Source of the DNA: Neorhizobium tomejilense
GTDB lineage: Bacteria; Pseudomonadota; Alphaproteobacteria; Rhizobiales; Rhizobiaceae
NCBI GenBank assembly: GCA_002968845.1
Contig: PVBG01000001.1
Coordinates: 496,001 to 560,000 of the forward strand
Reading direction: 5' to 3'
DNA length: 64,000 bases
Shown here: positions 45,600 to 53,778 of the stretch, one piece after another
How the letters are laid out: the number at the start of each line of letters is the position of its first letter
Position numbering within the stretch: position 1 is the first letter of the stretch
Notes under the pieces: model-generated
Databases searched by the model: none
The model's input: the letters and a program-made list of their open reading frames with translations, nothing else
What the model was told of the DNA's origin: nothing
Made by a program: the position numbers and the translations under genes

Positions 45600-46586
45600 G
45601 TGATCGTTGCCGAAACCGAAAATCCCGCCCTGCGCAGACCCCGCATCACGCTGATCGATACGCTGCGCGGCGTCGCCCTCATCGCCATGGCGACCTACCA
45701 CTTCACCTGGGATCTCGAGTTTTTCGGCTATGTCGATCCCGGCACGGCGACTCAAGGGTTCTTCAAGGTCTATGCCCGCTCGATCGCCAGCTCGTTCCTG
45801 TTCCTGGCGGGCGTCAGCCTCGTCCTCGCGCATTTCCCGAAGATCCGCTGGGAGCCTTTCTGGAAGCGTTTCGCGATGGTTGCAGGCGCTGCACTCGCGA
45901 TCAGCATCGCGACCCTGATCGCCTTTCCGAGCGAATGGATCTATTTCGGCATCCTGCACAATATTGCGCTGTCGAGCCTGATCGGCCTCGCCTTCCTGCG
46001 CCTGCCGCCGTTGCTGACGGCTGCCATCGTCGTCCTCATCGCGGCGGCGATGATCGTCGACTACAGTCTTTTCCCCGACGCGTTGGACGGAGCTTTATTC
46101 AACGCCCGTTACCTGAGCTGGCTCGGTTTTGCAGAAATCCCGCCTCGTTCGAACGACTATGTGCCGCTGTTTCCCTGGATCGCGGCACTTCTGGCCGGGG
46201 TGGCCGTAGCGCGGCTGGCGCTATCGAAAAACTGGCTCCCGAAGCTCGCAGCGGTCCAGACGCAGCAAAACCTTCTCTCGAAGGCCGGAAGACACAGTCT
46301 GATCGTCTATCTCGTCCACCAGCCGGTGCTGATCGCGCTCGTCTATCTCTTTTCGCTGGTGCATCCCGCCCCGCCGCCGGATCCGCGGGTCGGCTATGTC
46401 AGAAGCTGCGAGGCGGGTTGCACGGGCCAGGGCAACGACGCCGGCCTCTGCCAGAAGTTCTGCGGCTGCACGGCCGACAAGCTGATCGCGCAGTCGCTGA
46501 TGACGCCGCTGCAGTCCGGCGCCATCGCCGCGCAAGACGAAAGGGTGCAATCGCTCGCCGAACAGTGCTCGATCGAGGCGCAATAG
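45600..46586 (+). CDS. DUF1624 membrane protein (heparan-alpha-glucosaminide N-acetyltransferase-like) with Cys-rich tail
   Basis: 328 aa, about eight transmembrane helices. The start L-I-D-T-L-R-G-V-A-L-I-A-M-A-T-Y-H-F-x-W-D-L is the DUF1624/YeiB-like acyltransferase signature. Beyond the last helix the tail holds Cys270, Cys274, Cys284, Cys288, Cys290 and one further Cys near the end, an arrangement unusual for the family and suggestive of metal or disulphide. GTG at 45600 follows GGAAAGACAAGCA; substrate unknown. Confidence 0.85.
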   Translation: MIVAETENPALRRPRITLIDTLRGVALIAMATYHFTWDLEFFGYVDPGTATQGFFKVYARSIASSFLFLAGVSLVLAHFPKIRWEPFWKRFAMVAGAALAISIATLIAFPSEWIYFGILHNIALSSLIGLAFLRLPPLLTAAIVVLIAAAMIVDYSLFPDALDGALFNARYLSWLGFAEIPPRSNDYVPLFPWIAALLAGVAVARLALSKNWLPKLAAVQTQQNLLSKAGRHSLIVYLVHQPVLIALVYLFSLVHPAPPPDPRVGYVRSCEAGCTGQGNDAGLCQKFCGCTADKLIAQSLMTPLQSGAIAAQDERVQSLAEQCSIEAQ

Positions 46587-46601
46587 CGGTCGCTTTGAAG
46601 A

Positions 46602-46994
46602 TCAGGTGCCGACGCCGATTTCGGCGAGCCGGGTCAGGCAGGCTTCCTCGACATTGTCGAGTTCGCTCAGCGTGTCGTCGATATCCTTGCGCTTCTGGCG
46701 CAGGTCGTTGCGTTTCTCGTCGAGGCGCGTCATCAAGAGCTTGAGCTGCCCCAGCTCTCCCGGCGGCTCCTTGTAAACCTGGATGATTTCGCGGATTTCG
46801 GCGATCGTGAAGCCGATCCGGCGGCCGCGCAAGATTTCCTGGATCAGCCGCCGATCCGTTGCCCGGAAAAGCCGCGTGCGACCCCGGCGCTCGGGGTGGA
46901 TAAGACCCTCATCCTCGTAGAAGCGCAGCGTGCGGGTTGAGACCCCGAATTCACGCGTCAGCTCCGTAATGCTATAATACTTGTTCACGATCAT
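46602..46994 (-). CDS. MerR family transcriptional regulator
   Basis: 130 aa. N-terminal winged helix (Y-S-I-T-E-L-T-R-E-F-G-V-S-T-R-T-L-R-F-Y-E-D-E-G-L) with coiled-coil dimer region (residues 80-115). Only one Cys near the end (A-C-L-T-R-L), so metal sensing of the usual kind is not supported. Length and type resemble the LiuR/CueR-related alphaproteobacterial MerR proteins. A near-perfect dyad upstream is the probable operator. Confidence 0.9.
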   Translation of the reverse strand: MIVNKYYSITELTREFGVSTRTLRFYEDEGLIHPERRGRTRLFRATDRRLIQEILRGRRIGFTIAEIREIIQVYKEPPGELGQLKLLMTRLDEKRNDLRQKRKDIDDTLSELDNVEEACLTRLAEIGVGT

Positions 46995-47022
46995 GTCCTG
47001 CTACTCGTCATCCAAACTAATT

Positions 47023-47040
47023 GACTTTTACGTAACAGTC
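47023..47040. promoter_or_regulatory. 18-bp dyad upstream of merR-like gene (candidate operator)
   Basis: GACTTTTAC and GTAACAGTC match as inverted halves at 8 of 9 positions with a TACGTA centre; they lie 29 nt before the MerR start. MerR proteins bind such spaced dyads in their own promoters. Inference from position. Confidence 0.5.
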
Positions 47041-47052
47041 AATTTTTTGGGC

Positions 47053-48471
47053 TCAAGGGAGCATGAACCACCAGGTCGCGAGGCCGAGGAACGAGAAGAA
47101 GCCGGTCGTGTCGGTAATCGCGGTCACGAACACCGCCGACGATACCGCCGGGTCAGCCCCTGCCCGGTCGAGAAGCAGCGGGATCGTGATGCCGGCCATG
47201 GCCGCCGCAAACATGTTGATCAGCATGGCGGTGGCGATCAGCCCGCCGATATGGACGTCGTGGAACCACAGGCCGGCCACCATGCCGACGAGACAGCCGA
47301 TCACCACGCCGTTGATCAGGCCGACGCCCGCCTCGCGTCGAGCGACGCGCCAGGCATTGTGGATGTCGAGATTGCGGGTCGCAAGCGCCCGCACCGTCAC
47401 CGTCATCGTCTGCGAGCCGGCATTGCCGCCCATGCCGGCAACGATCGGCATCAGGATGGCGAGCGCCACCACCTGTTCGATGGTTGCCTCGAACAGCGAG
47501 ATCACGGACGCCGAAATGAAGGCGGTGAAAAGATTGACCAGCAGCCACGGCACCCGCGACCGCGAGGTTTCCCGGACGGAGTCGGACAGTTCTTCGTCGC
47601 CGACGCCCGAGAGGCGCATGATGTCCTCTTCCGCCTCCTCCTGGATGACGTCGACCACGTCGTCGATGGTGAGCACGCCGACGAGGCGGCCGTTGTCGTC
47701 GACGACGGCTGCCGAGATGAGGTCGTATTGCTCGAAAAGCTGGGCTGCCTCTTCCTGGTCCATGTCGGCGGGGATCGGATAGTTCGTCTCCCGCATGATC
47801 GTCTCGATCTTCACCTGCCGCTTGGCGCGCAGGATACGGTCGAGGTCGAGCACGCCGAGCAGCTTGAAGGTCGGGTCGATGACGAAGATCTGGGTGAAGC
47901 TCTCCGGCAGGTCCTCCTCGTCGCGCATGTAGTCGATCGTCTGGCCGACGGTCCAGAACGGCGGCACGGCGACGAATTCCGTCTGCATGCGGCGGCCGGC
48001 CGACTGTTCGGGATAATCCAGCGCGCGGCGCAGCCTCACCCGCTCGGTGAACGGCAGCTGCGCCAGGATCTCTTCCCGGTCCTCGTGGTCGAGGTCTTCG
48101 AGAATATAGACCGCATCGTCGGAATCGAGTTCGCCGATCGCCGCCGCGATCTGCGCGTTCGGCATCTGGTCGACGATCTCCATGCGGATATTTTCGTCGA
48201 CCTCGGTGAGTGCGGTGAGGTCGAAATCGTCGCCGAGCAGTCGCACAAGCGCATGGCGCTGGTCGGGCAGGATCGCTTCGAGCAGGTCGCCAAGTTCCGA
48301 TTCGTGCAGCCGCGCCACATGGCTTCGCAGGAAAAGCGTGTCGCGGTCGGCGATTGCGGCGCCGACCATCGCCAGGAAGTCGGCGCGGATCGCGCCGTCC
48401 TCGGAATAGATATCGTCCCCGGCATCGTCGGTTTTTGTGCGCAGGCGGTGGTCTTCGCCGATATAGCTCAT
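47053..48471 (-). CDS. mgtE: Magnesium transporter MgtE
   Basis: 472 aa. Order: N-domain (residues 35-160, superhelical), CBS pair (160-290) with L-L-G-V-L-D-L-D-R and L-V-G-V-L-T-I-D-D-V-V-D-V, plug helix, then five membrane helices with the conserved M-P-I-V-A-G-M-G-G-N-A-G-S-Q selectivity stretch and A-I-T-D-T-T-G-F-F. Mg2+ channel gated by cytosolic Mg2+. The stop is 11 nt beyond the MerR-type dyad region. Confidence 0.96.
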   Translation of the reverse strand: MSYIGEDHRLRTKTDDAGDDIYSEDGAIRADFLAMVGAAIADRDTLFLRSHVARLHESELGDLLEAILPDQRHALVRLLGDDFDLTALTEVDENIRMEIVDQMPNAQIAAAIGELDSDDAVYILEDLDHEDREEILAQLPFTERVRLRRALDYPEQSAGRRMQTEFVAVPPFWTVGQTIDYMRDEEDLPESFTQIFVIDPTFKLLGVLDLDRILRAKRQVKIETIMRETNYPIPADMDQEEAAQLFEQYDLISAAVVDDNGRLVGVLTIDDVVDVIQEEAEEDIMRLSGVGDEELSDSVRETSRSRVPWLLVNLFTAFISASVISLFEATIEQVVALAILMPIVAGMGGNAGSQTMTVTVRALATRNLDIHNAWRVARREAGVGLINGVVIGCLVGMVAGLWFHDVHIGGLIATAMLINMFAAAMAGITIPLLLDRAGADPAVSSAVFVTAITDTTGFFSFLGLATWWFMLP

Positions 48472-48676
48472 CTGCCGCCCTCGCTGCTGGTCTTTGACAA
48501 AAGGAGAATGGCGGCAAAAAACATATTGTCAACAACTGGATAGCTGCATCCGGCGCTATTGCTCATGCCACCGGTTTTCCTGCTAGAACAATTGCCGTTC
48601 CGGGTCCAGAGCGCATGACGAAACGATGCGGAAAAACCGGGATGTCAGCCCGAAAGGCAGAAAGAGGAGTTCGAAA

Positions 48677-49167
48677 ATGCCATCCGAACCATCCTGAAAT
48701 ATCCCGATCCGGGTCTCTCCAGGCCGTGCGAACCGGTCACCGTTTCCGATGCTGCCCTGACGGCGCTGGCCCATGACCTCCTCGATACGATGCGGGCGGC
48801 ACCCGGCGTCGGCATCACCGCCGCGCATGTCGGCGTCTTCACCCGGCTCGTGGTGTTGGAACTGTCCAGGGAAAGCGGCCCGCGCTTCTACGTCAACCCG
48901 GAAATCCTGGTCTCCTCGGACGAGTTGATGCGTCATACGGAAGGCAGCGTCTCCATGCCCGGCGCCAATGACGAGGTCGAGCGGCCAAAAAGGATTCGGT
49001 TCCGCTACCAGGACCTCACCGGTACCGTCCGTGAGGAGGATGCCGAAGGCTTTCACTCCATCTGCATGCAGCACGAGATCGACCAGCTCGGCGGCATCTT
49101 CTGGCTGAAACGGCTGTCCCGCCTGAAGCGCGACCGGCTGCTGCGCAAATGGGACAAGGGAAAATGA
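48677..49167 (+). pseudogene. Peptide deformylase-like gene with apparent 1-nt deletion in codon 2
   Basis: ATG at 48677 has an ideal AGAGGAG upstream but reads ATGCCATCC..., which stops after six codons. Moving one frame from codon 2 gives A-I-R-T-I-L-K-Y-P-D-P-G-L and then the whole protein to 49167, so one C seems lost (ATG CC-C ATC expected). The reading frame has no other ATG, GTG or TTG before the Met at 48790. The protein is a PDF-like paralogue: E-G-S-V-S-M-P (Ser for the metal Cys) and Q-H-E-I-D-Q (Gln for the second His) replace the active site. It may be a real pseudogene, a sequencing error or a recoded start. Confidence 0.6.
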
Positions 49168-49234
49168 AAACGCGGCCGAACCAAATTCGCGTTCGCCCGT
49201 TGTGAGGTCGCAAGTCCAGCGAGGATCTACGACC

Positions 49235-49492
49235 ATGAATGCGACAGCAGACAAGACCGCAGCCGAGCTCGAGCGAAAAGTGTCCGAGCGCCTGGCTGCC
49301 CTGCCAGACGTCGATTCGTCGATGATCGAACCACATGCCGAGGGAACCAAGGTTGTCCTCGAGGGTTCTGTCGATACCGTGTTCTCCGCCCGCAAGGCGG
49401 TGTTGAGCGCGGAAACCGTGGATGGCGTACATGATGTCGAAAGCCACCTGACCCTGACGGGTCCAAGGAATGGCGCATCCACGAGCCACTGA
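49235..49492 (+). CDS. BON-domain protein
   Basis: 85 aa. A single BON fold of about 60 residues (A-L-P-D-V-D-S-S-M-I-E-P-H, then V-V-L-E-G-S-V-D-T, D-G-V-H-D-V-E-S-H-L). BON proteins bind phospholipid surfaces or help osmotic-shock protection. No signal peptide, so it is probably cytoplasmic. ATG at 49235 follows GAGGATCTACGACC. 72 nt upstream of another BON gene. Confidence 0.82.
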   Translation: MNATADKTAAELERKVSERLAALPDVDSSMIEPHAEGTKVVLEGSVDTVFSARKAVLSAETVDGVHDVESHLTLTGPRNGASTSH

Positions 49493-49564
49493 GCCGAAAT
49501 ACCCGGCGCACCGGCCTTTCAGGAGGGGGTGCGCCGTCCCATGTGGGCATGATAGGAGACTGCG

Positions 49565-50056
49565 GTGCCGGGCAAGAAAAAAGCTGACGACATTTCCCGC
49601 GAGGAAGATTTCCGCGACTACGACGACCGCAATATCGACGAAGGCTGGCCCTACGACGATGCAGCTGGCGCTCGCCCCGTCGACAACGCCGCCTATGGCG
49701 ATCCCAAAGCCAATTTCGACACCGACCGCAACCGAGGCTATCAGGTGGACAGTGTGGAGCGCGACGGCTCGGAAGAGCGCCTGGCAGACAGCATCCGCCC
49801 CGGCACCAAGGGGATCGAGGAGGCCGACGATCTCGAAGAGCGGATCACCGACGCGATCGAGGAGCTGGGCATGATCGACATGGCGTCGATCGACGTGCAT
49901 GTCGAGGATGGCACCGTCACGCTCGAAGGAGCCGTCGACGATGCGGCGACCTCGCGCAAGATCGTCCGCAGGATCCAGCGTGTCGCCGGTGTCCGCCAGC
50001 TGGTCAACAACCTTCGCCTCGAAGGCGTCGACAGCCACATTCCCGACGACGACTAA
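49565..50056 (+). CDS. BON-domain protein with acidic N-terminal extension
   Basis: 163 aa. Residues 1-75 are very acidic and disordered-looking (Asp/Glu with Arg), the rest is a BON domain with V-E-D-G-T-V-T-L-E-G-A-V-D-D and V-A-G-V-R-Q-L-V-N-N-L. GTG start at 49565 with AGGAGACTGCG upstream. No export signal. It pairs with the preceding small BON gene, probably in one stress-related transcript. Confidence 0.82.
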   Translation: MPGKKKADDISREEDFRDYDDRNIDEGWPYDDAAGARPVDNAAYGDPKANFDTDRNRGYQVDSVERDGSEERLADSIRPGTKGIEEADDLEERITDAIEELGMIDMASIDVHVEDGTVTLEGAVDDAATSRKIVRRIQRVAGVRQLVNNLRLEGVDSHIPDDD

Positions 50057-50475
50057 TCGATTGTCAGGGAAATCTCCGGAGAACTTTTCAGCGTATTGCT
50101 GACGGTGCAGATTTCCTCGGCTATATGGGCGATCTGCTTCTTCTGCTCGTCGTCGAAATCCCCTTCAATACGGAAATCCACGATGAACCGGGTGATCCGG
50201 GACGGGCCTTCATGGGCCTTTTCGCCGGTCACATGCACCCTCACCTCGCTCAGCCTGTCGAGAATACCGAGCTTGCTTGCGGCGATTCGACCGCTAAGCA
50301 CGAGGCAGGCGGCAAGCGATGAAAACATCAGGTCGAGCGGGTTGAACCCCGGCTCGGAAGCGCCCGTCACCACGTCCACCTGACCACCGGTCTCACTCGT
50401 CACCTGAGGGTGACCGAGCCGCCCGAGCACGGCGGTCGCTCCGATCGGCCGTGTCTTTACTTTCAGTTCGACCAT
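50053..50475 (-). CDS. OsmC family protein
   Basis: 140 aa. OsmC/Ohr-type fold with E-P-G-F-N-P-L-D-L-M-F-S-S-L-A-A-C and E-E-I-C-T-V-S-N-T-L, giving the two Cys of thiol peroxidases. The start M-V-E-L-K-V-K-T at 50475 follows TAGGAAATGACCCC; the longer frame upstream is Cys-rich and out of character. Convergent with the second BON gene (4-nt overlap of ends). Confidence 0.88.
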   Translation of the reverse strand: MVELKVKTRPIGATAVLGRLGHPQVTSETGGQVDVVTGASEPGFNPLDLMFSSLAACLVLSGRIAASKLGILDRLSEVRVHVTGEKAHEGPSRITRFIVDFRIEGDFDDEQKKQIAHIAEEICTVSNTLKSSPEISLTID

Positions 50476-50844
50476 GGGGTCATTTCCTACCCTGCAATAA
50501 TGCACACGCCTCAATTCATCAGATAGGCATGGAATTTCAAAGCCGCAATTCGTCTTGCTGCACGACTGCCTTGTACAATCAGCAAAATTTGGGTTTTCGC
50601 TGAATCTACTTGAGTCATTCTGAGGCTCATTTGCGTGGCAGCGTACCAATCCTCATCAAAATTCATCGGCGCTCACGGGCCGATAGCGACAATCAAGGGA
50701 TTCGGGCGCCCCATCGTACAGTACGCAGGTGGGTGAGTGCGTAGGCTGATGCGTTAATCAGGTAACGAGAACTTGCCCGATATAACGCGATACGGCGCGG
50801 GCGGGACCACTCCAGATGAGTATGGTAAGAGGGGTAGGCAAGAC
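50476..50844. other. Intergenic region, lower GC, before the nuclease-like gene
   Basis: No supported gene. The part at 50500-50640 is visibly AT-richer than the flanking core genes and shares character with the nuclease-like gene that follows, as in an acquired block. A plus-strand frame from 50773 joins the nuclease gene but lacks a ribosome site. I see no direct repeat of the tRNA-Leu 3' end here. Confidence 0.4.
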
Positions 50845-51534
50845 ATGAAACGAGGCGTCGCAAACCATACGCCTATCGTCACCGCGCCGGAAGATGTCAC
50901 CACCGGCCACCAACCCTGGATGACTCTGCGAAAACCCATGGCCAAGACCCGATCCGAGACACTATTCGAGACATGGTTAACGTCAAACAGCCTGCCCTTT
51001 CGGTCAATCTCAGCCGAACGGGGCGTCTCGACGCCAGACTACGGCGTGACAATCGGTGAGGCGGAGATCATTTTCGAGCTAAAGCAGATTGAGGCTGGCC
51101 GAAATTGGGCGGATGAGATGGTTCACAGTGGGGAGGTCGGCAAATTTATCCGAGATAGAATCACCAAGAGCAAGAGGCAAATACAAGCCGCGTCTAAGGG
51201 CGGGAAGCCGACCGTTCTGATAATCTACAACGACTATGACCCGTTTCAACTGTTCGGCACGGAGGACCACGATTTCGAGCACGCGATGTACGGAGCAGAC
51301 ACAGTCGTTCTCGCTAGAGAATCGGGACGACTGGTTGATCGCTTTCACGGGGACGGGAAGTCGTTTCAATCGAGTAAGAACACGTCGTTCAGCGCCCTAG
51401 CGCGTTTGCGCCAAGCGGGACGCGACGCAGAAGTAACCGTGACGATCTTTGAAAATATGCACGCCGCAGTTCCGATTGATTACGTCTCGCTCCCCCCGTG
51501 CTTCAAGGTCGTCCGAGTAAATCAGTCGCGTTGA
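50845..51534 (+). CDS. PD-(D/E)xK nuclease-like hypothetical protein
   Basis: 229 aa. Residues 63-80 read T-P-D-Y-G-V-T-I-G-E-A-E-I-I-F-E-L-K, a P-D then E-L-K spaced by 12 residues, the core of PD-(D/E)xK endonuclease folds, with a possible upstream Glu (E-T-L-F-E-T). The C-terminal half is not recognised. GC is lower than neighbours and it sits next to tRNA-Leu, typical of acquired DNA. ATG at 50845 follows GAGGGGTAGGCAAGAC; ATG at 50938-50940 is an alternative. It could be an orphan restriction- or repair-type nuclease. Confidence 0.6.
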   Translation: MKRGVANHTPIVTAPEDVTTGHQPWMTLRKPMAKTRSETLFETWLTSNSLPFRSISAERGVSTPDYGVTIGEAEIIFELKQIEAGRNWADEMVHSGEVGKFIRDRITKSKRQIQAASKGGKPTVLIIYNDYDPFQLFGTEDHDFEHAMYGADTVVLARESGRLVDRFHGDGKSFQSSKNTSFSALARLRQAGRDAEVTVTIFENMHAAVPIDYVSLPPCFKVVRVNQSR

Positions 51535-51678
51535 AAGTCTAGGCGTCGGACGACAGGTGTCGCCTGCGTGAACACCGGCCGACGATTCGTCGGCAATGCG
51601 CTATATAGCTCGATGTTTTGCCATAGGAGCGGCAGATCGGCCGCTCAGTTTTCTAGATGTCATTTCATCCGGGCAACA

Positions 51679-51702
51679 AAAAACCCGCCGAAGCGGGTTT
51701 TT
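51679..51702 (-). terminator. Intrinsic terminator downstream of tRNA-Leu
   Basis: Minus strand: AAAAACCCGC-TTCG-GCGGGTTTTT, a 10-bp stem with a tetraloop and T-run, beginning 5 nt after the CCA end of the tRNA. It also separates the island-like gene from the tRNA. Confidence 0.85.
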
Positions 51703-51706
51703 ATTT

Positions 51707-51791
51707 TGGTGCGGTCGAGAAGACTCGAACTTCCACGTCTTGCGACACAGCGACCTCAACGCTGCGCGTCTACCAATTCCGCCACGACCGC
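51707..51791 (-). tRNA. tRNA-Leu (anticodon GAG)
   Basis: 85 nt cloverleaf on the minus strand: acceptor GCGGTCG/CGACCGC, D arm with G-G-T, anticodon loop TTGAGGT giving GAG, long class II variable arm, T arm GTTCGAGTC and genome-encoded CCA. It decodes CUC and CUU leucine codons. A tRNA next to a low-GC gene is a usual integration site. Confidence 0.95.
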
Positions 51792-51967
51792 ATCGTGGTA
51801 GATGCCGACTTGCGCCGGCGGGGCTGCATGTAGCAAAAGCATTTGGGGTGCACAAGTGCGCCGTGACAGATTTTTGAAGGATAAAAATTCCAGGCGTGAA
51901 TGCCTATATAAACCGGGCCGAAACCAGGCCCTTGCCGCACCCTTTTGTTTTTGCCAGAAGATTTTCC

Positions 51968-52696
51968 ATGCTCACACGCACCGACCTCAATCTGTCCATG
52001 CTGCCGCAAACAGGCTCGCCGCCGGTGCGCTGGCGAATCTCCGATGGACTCGTTCCATATGAGGAAGCGGTGGCCGAGATGGAGCGTGAAGTGGCGGCAA
52101 TCGCCGACGGCCATGCCGACGAGCTCGTCTGGCTGCTCGAACATCCGCCACTCTATACGGCCGGCACCAGCGCCGACGCAGCAGACCTGATCGAACCGAA
52201 CCGGTTTCCAGTGTTTTCCACAGGCCGCGGCGGCGAATACACCTATCATGGTCCCGGCCAGCGCGTCGCTTACGTGATGCTCGACCTCAAGCGCCGGCGC
52301 CAGGACGTGCGCGCCTATGTGGCGGCGCTCGAGGAACTGATAATCCGCACCCTCGACATGATGAACGTGCGCGGCGAGCGGCGCGAGGATCGCGTCGGCG
52401 TCTGGGTGCGCCGGCCGGAAAAACCGCTTCTGCCGGACGGTTCGATGGCGGAGGACAAGATTGCCGCGCTCGGCATCCGGCTGCGCCGCTGGGTCAGCTT
52501 CCACGGCCTCTCCCTCAATGTCGAGCCGGACCTCTCGCATTTTACCGGCATCGTGCCCTGCGGCATCAGCGCTTACGGCGTGACGAGCCTCGTCGATCTC
52601 GGCCTTCCGGTAATGATGGCCGACGTGGATATGCGCCTGCGGCAAGCCTTCGAGGAAATCTTCGGGGGCACGGTTTCCGAGACCACTGTGATCTGA
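51968..52696 (+). CDS. lipB: Lipoyl(octanoyl) transferase
   Basis: 242 aa. Moves octanoyl from ACP to lipoyl domains. Motifs: [13 protein letters not shown] near residue 80, K-I-A-A-L-G-I-R with the catalytic Lys, and G-I-V-P-C-G-I with the catalytic Cys. N-terminal ~20 residues are a short extension. ATG at 51968 follows AGAAGATTTTCC. Confidence 0.95.
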   Translation: MLTRTDLNLSMLPQTGSPPVRWRISDGLVPYEEAVAEMEREVAAIADGHADELVWLLEHPPLYTAGTSADAADLIEPNRFPVFSTGRGGEYTYHGPGQRVAYVMLDLKRRRQDVRAYVAALEELIIRTLDMMNVRGERREDRVGVWVRRPEKPLLPDGSMAEDKIAALGIRLRRWVSFHGLSLNVEPDLSHFTGIVPCGISAYGVTSLVDLGLPVMMADVDMRLRQAFEEIFGGTVSETTVI

Positions 52697-52758
52697 TCCC
52701 GGCTTGAACATTGCCGCCCGCTGTGGTTGAAGAACCCGGTTCCTCGAAAGTGCCGGGC

Positions 52759-53679
52759 ATGCCCTCTTCCACACCTGAAAATCCGCTGAAGGGCATGGCC
52801 ATCATGGCCGCCTGCATGGTCATCCTGCCGTTGATGGATGCCATCGCCAAATACATGGCGACCTTCGAGGCGATGTCGCCCGCTCAGGTGACATTCTACC
52901 GGTTCTTCTTTCAGTTGGTCTGCATCCTGCCGCTCGCCGTCTTCACCGGGGCTGCCATCTTCCGGCCGAAACGCCCCTGGATGAACCTGCTGCGCGGCGT
53001 GCTGCATGCGGCGGCCAGCCTGATGTTCTTCGCGGCGGTCAAATACATGCCGCTCGCCGATGTCTTCGCCATCTATTTCGTCGAACCCTTCATGCTCACC
53101 ATGATGTCGGCGATCTTCTTGCGGGAAAAGGTCGGCTTGCGGCGGTGGCTGGCGATCGTCGTCGGGTTCAGTGGCGCCATGATCGTCATCCAGCCGAGCT
53201 ATGCGATCTTCGGCTGGACGGCGCTGCTGCCGGTCGCCTGCGCCTTCCTCTTCACGCTCTACCTCTTTCTCAACCGGGCGATCGGCGAAGCCGATTCGCC
53301 GCTCGTCATGCAGACCATGGCCGGCGTCGGAGGAACGCTGTTCATGGCCGCAGCCCTGGTCATCGGGGATAGCACAGGGGCTGCGGATTTCGTGCCGTCG
53401 CTCCCCGCGTCCTGGCTCGGTCTCATCCTGCTGATGCTGCTCGGCTCGATCTCGGGCTACATGCATCTGCTCGTGGTGCGCGCCTTCCGGCTGGCGCCGC
53501 TTTCGCTGCTTGCGCCCTTCCAGTATTTCGAGATCATTTCGGCGACCGTGCTCGGTTACGCCTTGTTCGGCGATTTCCCGACCGCCTCCAAATGGCTCGG
53601 CATTGCCATCATCGTCGCTTCCGGCCTGTTCATCATCTGGCGGGAGCGTTCCAAATCGAAGCAGCTCGAAGCCGTTTGA
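52759..53679 (+). CDS. EamA/DMT superfamily permease
   Basis: 306 aa with ten transmembrane helices in two EamA repeats. The pattern F-F-A-A-V-K-Y-M-P-L-A-D-V-F-A-I-Y-F and later S-L-L-A-P-F-Q-Y-F-E is that of RhaT/EamA drug-metabolite transporters. Substrate unknown. ATG at 52759 preferred; TTG 52711 and GTG 52750 are in frame. Downstream of lipB but with its own spacing. Confidence 0.85.
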   Translation: MPSSTPENPLKGMAIMAACMVILPLMDAIAKYMATFEAMSPAQVTFYRFFFQLVCILPLAVFTGAAIFRPKRPWMNLLRGVLHAAASLMFFAAVKYMPLADVFAIYFVEPFMLTMMSAIFLREKVGLRRWLAIVVGFSGAMIVIQPSYAIFGWTALLPVACAFLFTLYLFLNRAIGEADSPLVMQTMAGVGGTLFMAAALVIGDSTGAADFVPSLPASWLGLILLMLLGSISGYMHLLVVRAFRLAPLSLLAPFQYFEIISATVLGYALFGDFPTASKWLGIAIIVASGLFIIWRERSKSKQLEAV

Positions 53680-53778
53680 CGGCCCTGTTTCCTGCCGATT
53701 AACCGCGCTTGTTGGCCACCCCTCAACTTCTCTCAATTATCACCCACATTGGTTTCATGATGAAACGGAGAAATAAAG

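Noticed and set aside
48472..48600. Magnesium riboswitch (M-box) upstream of mgtE
   Set aside because: The leader is short, lacks the conserved M-box helices and shows only a possible TTGACA promoter element.
50476..51706. Direct repeat of the tRNA-Leu 3' end marking an integrative island
   Set aside because: By eye I found no copy of the tRNA 3' sequence left of the nuclease gene, so no att pair is called.
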